Assembly (NCBI GenBank): GCA_965267355.1
Contig: OZ253956.1
Coordinates: 2,970,109-3,034,108, forward strand
Direction of reading: 5' to 3'
Length of the DNA: 64,000 nt
Origin: GCA-002793235 sp965267355
Lineage (GTDB): Bacteria; Bacteroidota; Bacteroidia; Flavobacteriales_E; Vicingaceae
Part shown: in pieces, positions 26,049 through 33,942 of the stretch
Position numbering within the stretch: the first letter of the stretch is position 1
Layout of the letters: the number at the start of each line of letters is the position of its first letter
Notes under the pieces: model-generated
The model's input: the letters and a program-made list of their open reading frames with translations, nothing else
Databases searched by the model: none
Told to the model about the DNA's origin: nothing
Translations under genes and position numbers: made by a program

Positions 26049-26333
26049 TTACAGATGTTGACTCAATAACTCGTCAACGCTTTTTAAATCCTCTTCTATT
26101 CCAGCACCATCAAGTATGCCTTTCTGCTCCATTTCGAAGTTGCGAGATGCTACTTTTAACGCAGCCATTGCTAATAAATCTTGCTTATCTTTAACATCAT
26201 ACAATCGTTCAAACTCGTTGATGGATTGATTAATATTATCCGCTGCTTTTCTTACACCTTCTTCCTCTTCAGCCTTTATTGTTAAAGGATAAACGCGGTT
26301 AGCAATTTTAATTTTTATCGACAACTCCCCCAT
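26049..26333 (-). CDS. zapA: Cell division protein ZapA
   Basis: A 94-residue protein (MGELSIKIKIANRVYPLTIK then EEEEGVRKAADNINQSINEF) with the ZapA fold: an N-terminal beta part and a C-terminal coiled-coil helix with LLAMAALKVASRNFEME. It promotes bundling of FtsZ filaments at mid-cell. It is followed by the 6S RNA gene, the usual neighbour, and preceded by a small coiled-coil gene 14 bases upstream. Confidence 0.9.
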   Translation of the reverse strand: MGELSIKIKIANRVYPLTIKAEEEEGVRKAADNINQSINEFERLYDVKDKQDLLAMAALKVASRNFEMEQKGILDGAGIEEDLKSVDELLSQHL

Positions 26334-26347
26334 TTGGGATTTTAAAA

Positions 26348-26638
26348 TTATCTGTTAATCTGAGCAATACACTTATCAATTTCCCGTACCAATTCGTTTA
26401 TTTTCAACTTCACTTCTTTGGTACTTTCACTATCAACACTTCCGGCAATCTTTAACATTTTTACTTTGTCTTCCAACTCCGAAACTTGCTGACTTTTTTC
26501 TTCTAACTCTTTATTAATTTTCTCTATTTGTTGTAAAAGATTTTCGTTTTCTTCTTTTAGTTCGCTTTGTTTCGCAATCAACTTTTCAACTTTTTGCTTA
26601 ACTCCACTCGCTAAAAGTGATAAATCTTTCATCTTCAA
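26348..26638 (-). CDS. Small coiled-coil protein upstream of zapA (ZapB-like by form)
   Basis: A 96-residue, highly charged protein that is almost wholly a heptad coiled coil (KQSELKEENENLLQQIEKIN, then KELEEKSQQVSELEDKV). A protein of this kind in front of zapA is common in Bacteroidota. By form and position it may be a division-associated partner, as ZapB is of ZapA in E. coli, but coiled coils cannot be assigned by sequence alone. A -7 box (TAAATTTG) lies 33 bases upstream, so it probably leads the zapA operon. Confidence 0.6.
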   Translation of the reverse strand: MKMKDLSLLASGVKQKVEKLIAKQSELKEENENLLQQIEKINKELEEKSQQVSELEDKVKMLKIAGSVDSESTKEVKLKINELVREIDKCIAQINR

Positions 26639-26670
26639 ATATTAAAATTTAGTTGATAAATCAACCATTA

Positions 26671-26678
26671 CAAATTTA
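26671..26678 (-). promoter_or_regulatory. Predicted -7 element for the zapA operon
   Basis: TAAATTTG on the minus strand is a full match to TAnnTTTG, 33 bases before the first ATG of the coiled-coil gene. No TTG at the expected -33 spacing was seen. Confidence 0.35.
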
Positions 26679-26744
26679 GCTTTTTTACACGATAATTTGT
26701 GAATATTAAAACTAAAAAAAATGTTTTTTTGAAAGTCTCTTAAA

Positions 26745-26752
26745 TAGCTTTG
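26745..26752 (+). promoter_or_regulatory. Predicted -7 element for the M23 peptidase gene
   Basis: TAGCTTTG is a full match to TAnnTTTG, 41 bases before the ATG at 26794. The -33 part is not convincing. Confidence 0.35.
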
Positions 26753-26793
26753 CTTTCAATAGATTTTGGTTTAGTAATTGTAAGGAAGTATTT

Positions 26794-28512
26794 ATGGCTA
26801 AGAAGTTTGTTTTTCTATTCGTTTTATTGATTTTTGGTTCTTCATCTTTTTGTCAAGACACCCTTCCTAAAGGGTATTTTCGAGCTCCTTTGGGTATCTC
26901 AATGTATTTGGCTGGTAATTTTGGAGAACTGCGTTCCAACCATTTCCATTCAGGAATTGATATTAAAACACAAGGTAAAGAAGGTTTTAGAGTGTATGCT
27001 TCTGCAGATGGCTATGTATCTAGAGTTAAAATTTCTCCATGGGGCTATGGAAAAGTAGTTTACATTGATCATCCGAATGGATATACCACAGTTTATGCCC
27101 ACCTACAACAATTTAAAGGCAAAATAGCCGAAGAAATAAAAAAGTATCAATACCAAATAGAAAGCTGGGAAATAGACTGGTACCCACCTGATACTCTTAT
27201 GAGAGTAAAAAAAGGAGATGTGATTGCCCTTTCTGGAAATACTGGTGGTTCAGGTGGACCACATCTACATTATGAAATACGCGAAACAAAAAGCGAATAC
27301 CCTGTCAATCCTTTACTTTGCGGCTTTAACATTAAAGACAATATTAAACCAGAAATACGTAGCATAATTTTAAAACCTCTTGACGACACTAGTTACGTGA
27401 ATAACAAAAACATAGCACAACGATTTCTGGTGGTTGGCAGTAACGGTAATTACCAACTAAAATATGGAACAAAAATAGAGGCTTACGGTCAGATTGGTAT
27501 TGGCATTGAAACCATTGATAAACTGAATGGTTATGGCAACAGGAATGGTATTTATACCATTGAATTAAAAAAAGACAACAAAATCATTTATAAATCTGAA
27601 ATGGTCAAATTCAGCTTTGATAACTCAAGAGCTTTAAACTCTTTAATTGATTATGAATTTTACTTAAAAGAAAAAGTTAGATTTCAGCGAAGTTACATTG
27701 AACCTAATAACCCACTTGGTATATACAAAGAAAGTGAGAACAATGGCATCGTTCATTTTAAACAAAACAGTTCATTCAGCTTTAAATACACTGTAAACGA
27801 TAGCTACAAAAACCAATCTACTTTAAGTTTTAAAGCTACAGGCAATATTGATAAAAAGAATTTACCTAGTGTGGTTAAGCAAAAGTTTGATACCTCATTT
27901 AGTTACAAAGACAGCAACTTTTTTGCTAAGCAAAACTTACAAGTTAGAATACCTAAAGATGCTTTGTACAATGATTTAAACTTTCACTATTTTGAGGCTG
28001 ATACAGCCTGGGGAGCTATCACACCTACCTATTTCGTGCATAATGATTACACCCCTTTGCACAAACCCATATACGTTTCTATCAAAGTTGGCAGATTAAG
28101 TGAGTACTTAAGAAGTAAAGCTACAGTAGTTCATTTTGACAGAAAAAAACGTTATTACGCTAAAGGTGGCGAATGGCGCAATAATTTTATTACCGCCAAA
28201 TCAAAAGCTTTTGGTGGGTTTGCTGTTATGATAGATACAGTTCCACCAAAAATAACTCCACTTAACATTATCCCTAACCGAAACATGGCTACCTACAAAG
28301 AGATTGCTTTTAAAATTGGTGATAACCTTTCAGGCATAAAAACCTATAAAGGATACATAGATGGTAAATGGGTAATCATGGAGTATGAAGCCAAAAAAGC
28401 TAAAATCTTTTACACTTTTGATAAACTACCAAAAGGTAAACATGAATTCAAAGTGGAAGTGACTGATGGTGTTGGTAATAAAACGGTTAGAACAATACCT
28501 TTTGCCAACTAA
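26794..28512 (+). CDS. M23-family peptidoglycan endopeptidase
   Basis: A 572-residue exported protein (signal MAKKFVFLFVLLIFGSSSFC then Q). The LytM/M23 domain occupies about residues 30-185. Zinc ligands are visible as His52 and Asp56 in NHFHSGIDIKT and as the HLH motif in GGSGGPHLHYEIR. All M23 metal ligands are present, so it should cleave peptidoglycan cross-links or stems in the periplasm. About 390 further residues of beta-rich sequence (YYAKGGEWRNNF; PKITPLNIIPNRNMATYKEI) form Ig-like domains that may position it. This two-part architecture is common in Bacteroidota. No dedicated inhibitor or partner gene is adjacent. Confidence 0.88.
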   Translation: MAKKFVFLFVLLIFGSSSFCQDTLPKGYFRAPLGISMYLAGNFGELRSNHFHSGIDIKTQGKEGFRVYASADGYVSRVKISPWGYGKVVYIDHPNGYTTVYAHLQQFKGKIAEEIKKYQYQIESWEIDWYPPDTLMRVKKGDVIALSGNTGGSGGPHLHYEIRETKSEYPVNPLLCGFNIKDNIKPEIRSIILKPLDDTSYVNNKNIAQRFLVVGSNGNYQLKYGTKIEAYGQIGIGIETIDKLNGYGNRNGIYTIELKKDNKIIYKSEMVKFSFDNSRALNSLIDYEFYLKEKVRFQRSYIEPNNPLGIYKESENNGIVHFKQNSSFSFKYTVNDSYKNQSTLSFKATGNIDKKNLPSVVKQKFDTSFSYKDSNFFAKQNLQVRIPKDALYNDLNFHYFEADTAWGAITPTYFVHNDYTPLHKPIYVSIKVGRLSEYLRSKATVVHFDRKKRYYAKGGEWRNNFITAKSKAFGGFAVMIDTVPPKITPLNIIPNRNMATYKEIAFKIGDNLSGIKTYKGYIDGKWVIMEYEAKKAKIFYTFDKLPKGKHEFKVEVTDGVGNKTVRTIPFAN

Positions 28513-28520
28513 AGTTTAGC

Positions 28521-28528
28521 TACCTTTG
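28521..28528 (+). promoter_or_regulatory. Predicted -7 element for the small gene at 28546
   Basis: TACCTTTG, a full match to TAnnTTTG, lies 17 bases before the ATG. A TTG is present upstream but with 16 rather than 20 bases of spacing. Confidence 0.35.
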
Positions 28529-28545
28529 TGGTATAAATCTTTTTT

Positions 28546-28932
28546 ATGGACATTCTAGAATTTGAAAACAGTAGTTATAGCGTAAACCTTCGTAAACTAA
28601 CTCGTAAAGCAAGATTAGGCTTTGGATACAAAGACATTAAAAACATCACTATCCAAGACATCCTAATCATGAACAAGCATAAAGAGTTGATAAAAATTTA
28701 CTTTGGGTTAGATAAGATTACTTTTATGGATGACATACTGGATGAGTTAGGTATTGATGAAAAGATGCGCATAGAAAAACCAGGAAAGATTAGAGATTTA
28801 GAAAAACGTGACAAACTCATTAAAAAAGCCCTAGTAACAGTTAAAGCTCGCAAAAAAGAAGAAGTTGCTGCCTTTAGAGAAATGGCAAAGCAAATGCGAG
28901 AAGAAATAGAGAAAGAATCTAAAAAGAAATAA
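28546..28932 (+). CDS. Small cytoplasmic protein of unknown function
   Basis: A 128-residue protein with no signal peptide and no membrane segment, starting MDILEFENSSYSVNLRKLTR. The N-terminal half is mixed alpha/beta. The C-terminal third is a lysine/glutamate-rich helix (KKEEVAAFREMAKQMREEIE) that could form a coiled coil or bind nucleic acid. I do not recognise the family. It has its own -7 box and a 33-base gap after the M23 gene, so it is probably transcribed alone. Codon use looks native. Confidence 0.55.
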   Translation: MDILEFENSSYSVNLRKLTRKARLGFGYKDIKNITIQDILIMNKHKELIKIYFGLDKITFMDDILDELGIDEKMRIEKPGKIRDLEKRDKLIKKALVTVKARKKEEVAAFREMAKQMREEIEKESKKK

Positions 28933-29098
28933 TTAGAATCAAAAAGGTTCAAATCCAAAATGAATTTCATAATAAGGTTCTTAAAGCTTATAAATTAAAT
29001 TTCTTCTCTATTTCTAACTTTTTAAAATTTATTCTCACAAAGAATTTAAAAAGTAAATTCGTGGTTCACATATTTATCAAAATAGAGCCAATATTCTT

Positions 29099-31450
29099 AT
29101 TGAAAAAATCATAACAACCCTAAAGGAAAGCTTATTTGTTGGCTACCTATTACTTTCGTTTACCTTTGTTCATGCTCAGGAAGCTAATGATACTATTGCT
29201 CCAACCGACACAACCAATACTTTTAATCTAAAAGACAGTATTAAACCTAATCTAAAGCTTGAAGATGATTATTTCAAAGAAAATTACATTGATGATTTAA
29301 AGAAAAAAAAACCAAAGCTTAATAAACCTAAATTCAGGAAGCCCAAATTTAACCTAAATATAAAAAAGCCCAACCTCCCTGATTCCGCATCATTATCCGC
29401 TGCTAAAAATAATAGAGCATTTCAAATCACTTCAGGAGAGCTGTCCTTAGGTTATGAATATGGTTTTTTGCCCTTCTCCATGCTACTCTCCCCTCCTGAT
29501 AATAACATACGTTCTTCAGGCTTGCTAAATTTTGAAATCAAAAAACTTCCTTTTAATGCGATGTACTATTATTCATCCTTAGGATATTTATCGGGAATTA
29601 ATAATCAATTTAAAATTCAATTTGATGTGAATACTTACATTCAAAATCTAAAAGAAGAACTATTATCTGCACATATTGAACGCTCGTTTAAAATTGATTC
29701 TCTCCAACTTCAAAAACAAGATTTAAGCACTAAGCTAGATTACTATAAGTCTGTTCAACAAAAAGAAATCAATGCAGAAAAATTAAAGGAAAAACAAAAA
29801 AGTATTCAACTACCTGACACTACAATTAATTCACCTCAAAATGATTCTATTAAAAACTACAATCAAATTAATAAACCTGACTCTGTAAATACAGATTCAT
29901 CTTTACTTGCAGACAAGAGACCAAAGAAAAATGGAAGTAATGATAAAAAGCAAAAAGCAGACTCTCTCAACAAAGAAGTTCAAGCTATAGAAAGAGATAT
30001 TGAGAGTATAAATAAGAGCATTGAGGAACTTGAAAAACTAAACAATTATCGTTCTTATACAGATAATATATCAGCGAATGACATTCCTATTCCAGAGGAG
30101 CAAAGTAAATTCATGAAATTTCTCTTAGCCATTCGAAAATTTGAGATAGGATTGACCAATCCTGATTTTTCTGAATTCTTAATTAATCGCACAATGGTTA
30201 AGGGAATTAATACTGAGTTCCAATTTGACGAATATTACATCGCATTTGCTTACGGTACAGCAGTTAATGTAATGCTTAACTCTCAGGTCAGTCAGCCAAA
30301 TGTTGGTGAACAATTGTATAATTTTTTGAGCATCAAAAATGTTGATAGTGGTAGAAAAGTTACTGCAATTAAAGGAGGGTATGGTCAAAAAGAAGGTTCA
30401 CATATTTATGGTGGTTTACTCTATGGATTAGGAAAAGTGAATTATAGTGAAGCACTATCCGAAGATGAAGCCAATTTGGCTATAGAAATTGATGGTAGAT
30501 TAAAATTTCTTAAACATCATACTATTGATATAATATATGGCAGATCTGTCACTCAGGTAAAAAGTGTTCTTGAAAATGATGAATCTTTACTTGTTCAACT
30601 ATTCAACTTTAAAGATCGAACTAATGCATTTTTATCCGCTTATGAACTGAAGATTAAAAGCACTACTTTTGGTTTAAAATATCGTTTAATCGATCCTTTT
30701 TACCAAAGCTATGGTGTCCAATTTATTAGAAATGACAGGGTTAGATACGAAGCGAAAGTAAAGCAGAAGATTGGAAAGAAAATAGTAATTGGTGGATTTG
30801 CCAGAAGAGAAAATGATAACTTATTAGGAATTCATCCAAACAAAAATGTTTTCTTATCATACGGAAGTGACATTTCTTTTAGACCAACTAAACATTGGTT
30901 GCTCAAAGTTGATTACAGACCATTTGTTCAACAAATAAATGCTGTAGCAGATACTGGATCTGTAACAAACAATAGTTATATTATAAATACTGTTGTAAGT
31001 TATAACAATAGATTTAAAAACACCTTCCTCACGGTTACTGGGGTATATAGCTATTATTATTTAGCTGGTGTTATCTCTGATGAAATTTTCAGAAATTTCA
31101 ATCTAAATATAGATCTTCAATTCAATAAAAAAGTAAATAACGCAATTATATATAATAGATTTGATGCAACAGATACACTGGTTACACTAAATAACATTCT
31201 TGAGAATGATTTGACGATAAAATTTAAAAGGTTTGATGTTACTGGTATTGGCAAAATTGCTTTTGCTGATGATAGTAAAACATTCAAAAGTGGTTATGGT
31301 CTCAGACTTAGTATACCAATCTTAAAAAAAGCAACAATAAAACTAACAGGAGAGCGAATTTTACTTGGAGATTTTTACAGCAACTTACTTGATATTAATC
31401 AAGATGATTTCCCTTACTATTTCTCAGGTGATCTTATAATTAGGTTCTAA
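29099..31450 (+). CDS. Predicted outer-membrane beta-barrel protein with coiled-coil insert; first gene of the RHS cluster; start uncertain
   Basis: Open from 29057 to the stop at 31450. The first usual start codon is a TTG at 29468, but a signal peptide lies far upstream (SLFVGYLLLSFTFVHAQ at about 29129-29179), so the real protein is about 783 residues. No ATG, GTG or TTG precedes that signal in frame. ATT at 29099 is the nearest candidate. Alternatively one A is missing from the six-A run at 29103-29108, since a seventh A would make TTG-AAA-AAA-ATC and give MKKIITTLKES. Residues ~60-95 are Lys/Pro-rich. Residues ~190-320 include a Gln/Lys coiled coil (VQAIERDIESINKSIEELEK). The last ~450 residues have the alternating strands of a barrel and end in FSGDLIIRF. 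I do not recognise the family. Confidence 0.65.
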   Translation: MEKIITTLKESLFVGYLLLSFTFVHAQEANDTIAPTDTTNTFNLKDSIKPNLKLEDDYFKENYIDDLKKKKPKLNKPKFRKPKFNLNIKKPNLPDSASLSAAKNNRAFQITSGELSLGYEYGFLPFSMLLSPPDNNIRSSGLLNFEIKKLPFNAMYYYSSLGYLSGINNQFKIQFDVNTYIQNLKEELLSAHIERSFKIDSLQLQKQDLSTKLDYYKSVQQKEINAEKLKEKQKSIQLPDTTINSPQNDSIKNYNQINKPDSVNTDSSLLADKRPKKNGSNDKKQKADSLNKEVQAIERDIESINKSIEELEKLNNYRSYTDNISANDIPIPEEQSKFMKFLLAIRKFEIGLTNPDFSEFLINRTMVKGINTEFQFDEYYIAFAYGTAVNVMLNSQVSQPNVGEQLYNFLSIKNVDSGRKVTAIKGGYGQKEGSHIYGGLLYGLGKVNYSEALSEDEANLAIEIDGRLKFLKHHTIDIIYGRSVTQVKSVLENDESLLVQLFNFKDRTNAFLSAYELKIKSTTFGLKYRLIDPFYQSYGVQFIRNDRVRYEAKVKQKIGKKIVIGGFARRENDNLLGIHPNKNVFLSYGSDISFRPTKHWLLKVDYRPFVQQINAVADTGSVTNNSYIINTVVSYNNRFKNTFLTVTGVYSYYYLAGVISDEIFRNFNLNIDLQFNKKVNNAIIYNRFDATDTLVTLNNILENDLTIKFKRFDVTGIGKIAFADDSKTFKSGYGLRLSIPILKKATIKLTGERILLGDFYSNLLDINQDDFPYYFSGDLIIRF

Positions 31451-31470
31451 ACCTCCAAAAAATTCTTTTG

Positions 31471-31507
31471 AGTTAATGCTTAAGTATATATACTTAAAGT
31501 ATTAACT
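31471..31507. repeat. Long inverted repeat upstream of the TANFOR/Fn3-like gene
   Basis: AGTTAATGCTTAAGTA (31471-31486) is followed by TATA and then by its near-perfect complement (31491-31507, one extra base). There is no T tract, so it is more likely an operator or weak attenuator than a terminator. It lies 95 bases before the ATG at 31602. The rest of the 150-base gap shows nothing more. Confidence 0.4.
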
Positions 31508-31601
31508 ACCCATAACTTTACTCTTTCAGGTTTAAATAGTAAAATAAAAAAAATAATCGTATAATTACATTCTATTTTTTTAACTATTGATTGTTAATAT
31601 T

Positions 31602-32714
31602 ATGGAAAACTTAATGAGATTACTTACCAAACACTCACTAAATTTGTTTTTTGTAATACTTCCATTTTCTTTATTTTCCCAAAACACAACAGTATTAAAT
31701 GCTACCTTTAATGAATATAATGTATCAATTAGTGGGTTAAGTCAAATTACTCTTTCCTCTCAAGTTGAAGGTATGGTTAGAATTGAAGCCACAATTACTA
31801 ACGTTTCAAATACAGTACTTCTAAAACTGGTATCTTCAAATATAATGGTTAAAAAAGGCATTACCTCATTAAATTCATCAACTCTTAAATATTCTCAAAT
31901 TCTTTATACAAATCATCCTCAAGCCAACTATATTAAAACATTTAACCAACTCCCTAGTGGTGTTTTTGTTTACTGCGTTACTGTAATTCCAATTCAAAAA
32001 ATAGAACAAGGAGATAAATATTGCCAAACAGTTGATGCAACTGAAAAAGAACAACTCTATCTTATTAATCCTATTGATGGTGATGAAATAGAGACACCCA
32101 CTCCTATTTTAATTTGGTTCCATTCCGAACCATTTAATCTCTTAAATCAAGGAGAATTCTTTCGAGTTATAGTAGCTGAATTAAATGATAATCAAACTGC
32201 TGCTTCAGGAATAACGGCTAATATCCCTCATTTTATTAAAAATAATCTTACCAAACATCAAGTTCAATACCCTGTTGATGCTAAACCATTAGAAAATGGA
32301 AAAAGGTATGCATGGCAAGTTCAAAAAATGGCTAATGGTCAAATAATTTCTACTACTGAAGTATGGGAGTTTAGTGTAGCCGATAAAAAAACTCCAAAAG
32401 ATTTCAAATATGTATATGTAAAAGATAAGCTAGATGGATCTGTATACAGTGTGGTGAATGATAGAATCTTTTTCAAATATGATGAACGATACAATTCCAA
32501 CGTCATGACATGTAAGATTATCAGTGATAAGAGAAAAGTAATCCAGCCTGAAACTAAAGGTGAAGAAGCAGTTGAAGAAAACTTAATGAAGGTTGGTAAT
32601 AATAAATATGAACTAGATTTAAAACCTTATAAACTAAAAAAAGGATATTATATTCTAGAAGTTTATAATGAAAAGAAAGATAAGTTCCAGTTGAAATTTT
32701 ATGTGGATAACTAA
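31602..32714 (+). CDS. Exported Ig/Fn3-like (TANFOR-like) protein
   Basis: About 370 residues from ATG 31602 (MENLMRLLTKHSLNLFFVIL); ATG 31614 is equally possible and also leaves a signal peptide ending LFSQ. The N-terminal ~140 residues are beta-rich. Residues ~150-275 hold a Fn3-like repeat with the signature YAWQVQKMANGQ ... WEFSV, as in TANFOR-type surface proteins of Bacteroidota. The last 90 residues (FKYVYVKDKLDGSVYSVVND) form another beta domain. No sorting domain is present. It is followed 9 bases later by a Skp-like gene and probably shares a transcript with the cluster. A scaffold or adaptor role for export or display of the RHS proteins is my inference. Confidence 0.55.
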   Translation: MENLMRLLTKHSLNLFFVILPFSLFSQNTTVLNATFNEYNVSISGLSQITLSSQVEGMVRIEATITNVSNTVLLKLVSSNIMVKKGITSLNSSTLKYSQILYTNHPQANYIKTFNQLPSGVFVYCVTVIPIQKIEQGDKYCQTVDATEKEQLYLINPIDGDEIETPTPILIWFHSEPFNLLNQGEFFRVIVAELNDNQTAASGITANIPHFIKNNLTKHQVQYPVDAKPLENGKRYAWQVQKMANGQIISTTEVWEFSVADKKTPKDFKYVYVKDKLDGSVYSVVNDRIFFKYDERYNSNVMTCKIISDKRKVIQPETKGEEAVEENLMKVGNNKYELDLKPYKLKKGYYILEVYNEKKDKFQLKFYVDN

Positions 32715-32723
32715 GCAACTTTA

Positions 32724-33269
32724 GTGAATTACAAAGGAAAAATTATAATTCTTTTGGCCATTGCTGGAATTGTGATAGGCTCATTCTCTCTTTGGAAATC
32801 AACTTCTATTTCTAATAAAGTAGAGACATCGGCATATGTAAATTTAAAAGAGTTATTTGATGGGTTTGATATGAAAAAAGAAATAGAGATAACTTTAAAA
32901 AAAGATTTAAATGAAAAACAAAATGAGTTAGATAGCTTACTATTTCAGCTCCAAGCTTTTAATAACAAATTAAACAGTAAACAAAACGATAGCAAGGATG
33001 ATATTCTGAAATTTCAGCAAATGCAAAACTATTATATACAGCAAAAAAACACCCTTGATGAATATCGATATTCTAAAACTCAACAGTTTGACAGTCAAAT
33101 TATTGAACAAATGACACAATATATAAAAGACTACGGAAGTAATAGCAAATATGAGTACATCTATGGTCTTAATAGTAACGGTAATATAATGTATGCAAGG
33201 GAACACAAGGATATTACAAAAGACGTACTACAGTTTATTAATAATAAATACCAGGGTAAAATTGAATAA
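32724..33269 (+). CDS. OmpH/Skp-like periplasmic coiled-coil protein
   Basis: A 181-residue protein starting at GTG 32724, 9 bases after the previous stop. It has one N-terminal hydrophobic segment (IIILLAIAGIVIGSFSLW), then SAYVNLKELFDGFDMKKEIE, a long coiled coil (KDLNEKQNELDSLLFQLQAF) and a closing YEYIYGLNSNGNIMYA. That order matches the OmpH/Skp family, in which the ends form a small beta body and the middle forms coiled-coil arms. Skp holds unfolded outer-membrane proteins in the periplasm. The uncleaved-looking N-terminus suggests membrane anchoring. A dedicated chaperone for the giant exported proteins downstream would fit its position. Confidence 0.65.
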   Translation: MNYKGKIIILLAIAGIVIGSFSLWKSTSISNKVETSAYVNLKELFDGFDMKKEIEITLKKDLNEKQNELDSLLFQLQAFNNKLNSKQNDSKDDILKFQQMQNYYIQQKNTLDEYRYSKTQQFDSQIIEQMTQYIKDYGSNSKYEYIYGLNSNGNIMYAREHKDITKDVLQFINNKYQGKIE

Positions 33270-33942
33270 GCTAATCCTGATATATTCCTTTTTATTAGCC
33301 ATATTACTTTATGGCTGTTCTTCTGTTCAGGAAAATGATACTAATAAATTAGCTAACTCTATTTCTAAAATCGGACTTCCTGAAAAAACAGCATTAAGCC
33401 CTGATGAATATATGATATGGACCGGGCAACCTGATAATTTATTAATCAGAGAGAAAAACATCTCAGAATTTAATTACAAAATCAAATATTTACCCACAGA
33501 ACAACTAATCATTAGTGACCTCAAAAAGTCAGATAAAGAAATTAACGCTAGAAATATTGCTGAATTGGAAAAAGAATATGACGGTATGGAGTATTTTGAG
33601 ATGAGAATTCAGATAGATAATTACAACGATGAACTAGCAAAATATCAGATTAGTGATGTTTCAGAATATCAAACCAGAATTGCCTATATGGCCTTCACCA
33701 TGAAAAATAACATTACGCTATCCACAGAACTAAAAGAAACTATTCCGTGCAAATTGTTTCATTTTGAGCGTACTTATGGAATTACTCCTTATACTACCTT
33801 TCTTTTTGCTTTTTCAAAAGAAGACATAGCTAATGCTTATGATAGAACAGTAATTTATGATGACGAATTATTTAATAAAGGTCGTTTAAAATTTAACTGG
33901 TCGTTCGAGAATATGGAATTACCAAAAATTGCCAGTTTATGA
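33262..33942 (+). CDS. Lipoprotein of unknown function in the RHS cluster
   Basis: About 226 residues. The most plausible start is TTG 33262, which overlaps the previous stop by 8 bases and opens directly into a lipoprotein signal (MNKLILIYSFLLAILLYGCS). The frame is open further upstream, but that sequence is antisense to nothing and lacks a signal. The mature protein (LPEKTALSPDEYMIWTGQPD) is not a family I know. It has an alpha/beta composition with no cysteines after the lipobox. It overlaps the next gene by four bases (ATGA), so the run from 31602 to 39512 is translationally coupled. Confidence 0.6.
   Translation: MNKLILIYSFLLAILLYGCSSVQENDTNKLANSISKIGLPEKTALSPDEYMIWTGQPDNLLIREKNISEFNYKIKYLPTEQLIISDLKKSDKEINARNIAELEKEYDGMEYFEMRIQIDNYNDELAKYQISDVSEYQTRIAYMAFTMKNNITLSTELKETIPCKLFHFERTYGITPYTTFLFAFSKEDIANAYDRTVIYDDELFNKGRLKFNWSFENMELPKIASL

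Noticed and set aside
29468..31450. TTG at 29468 as the true start of the barrel gene
   Set aside because: It would discard an evident signal peptide and about 120 in-frame residues of good protein composition upstream.
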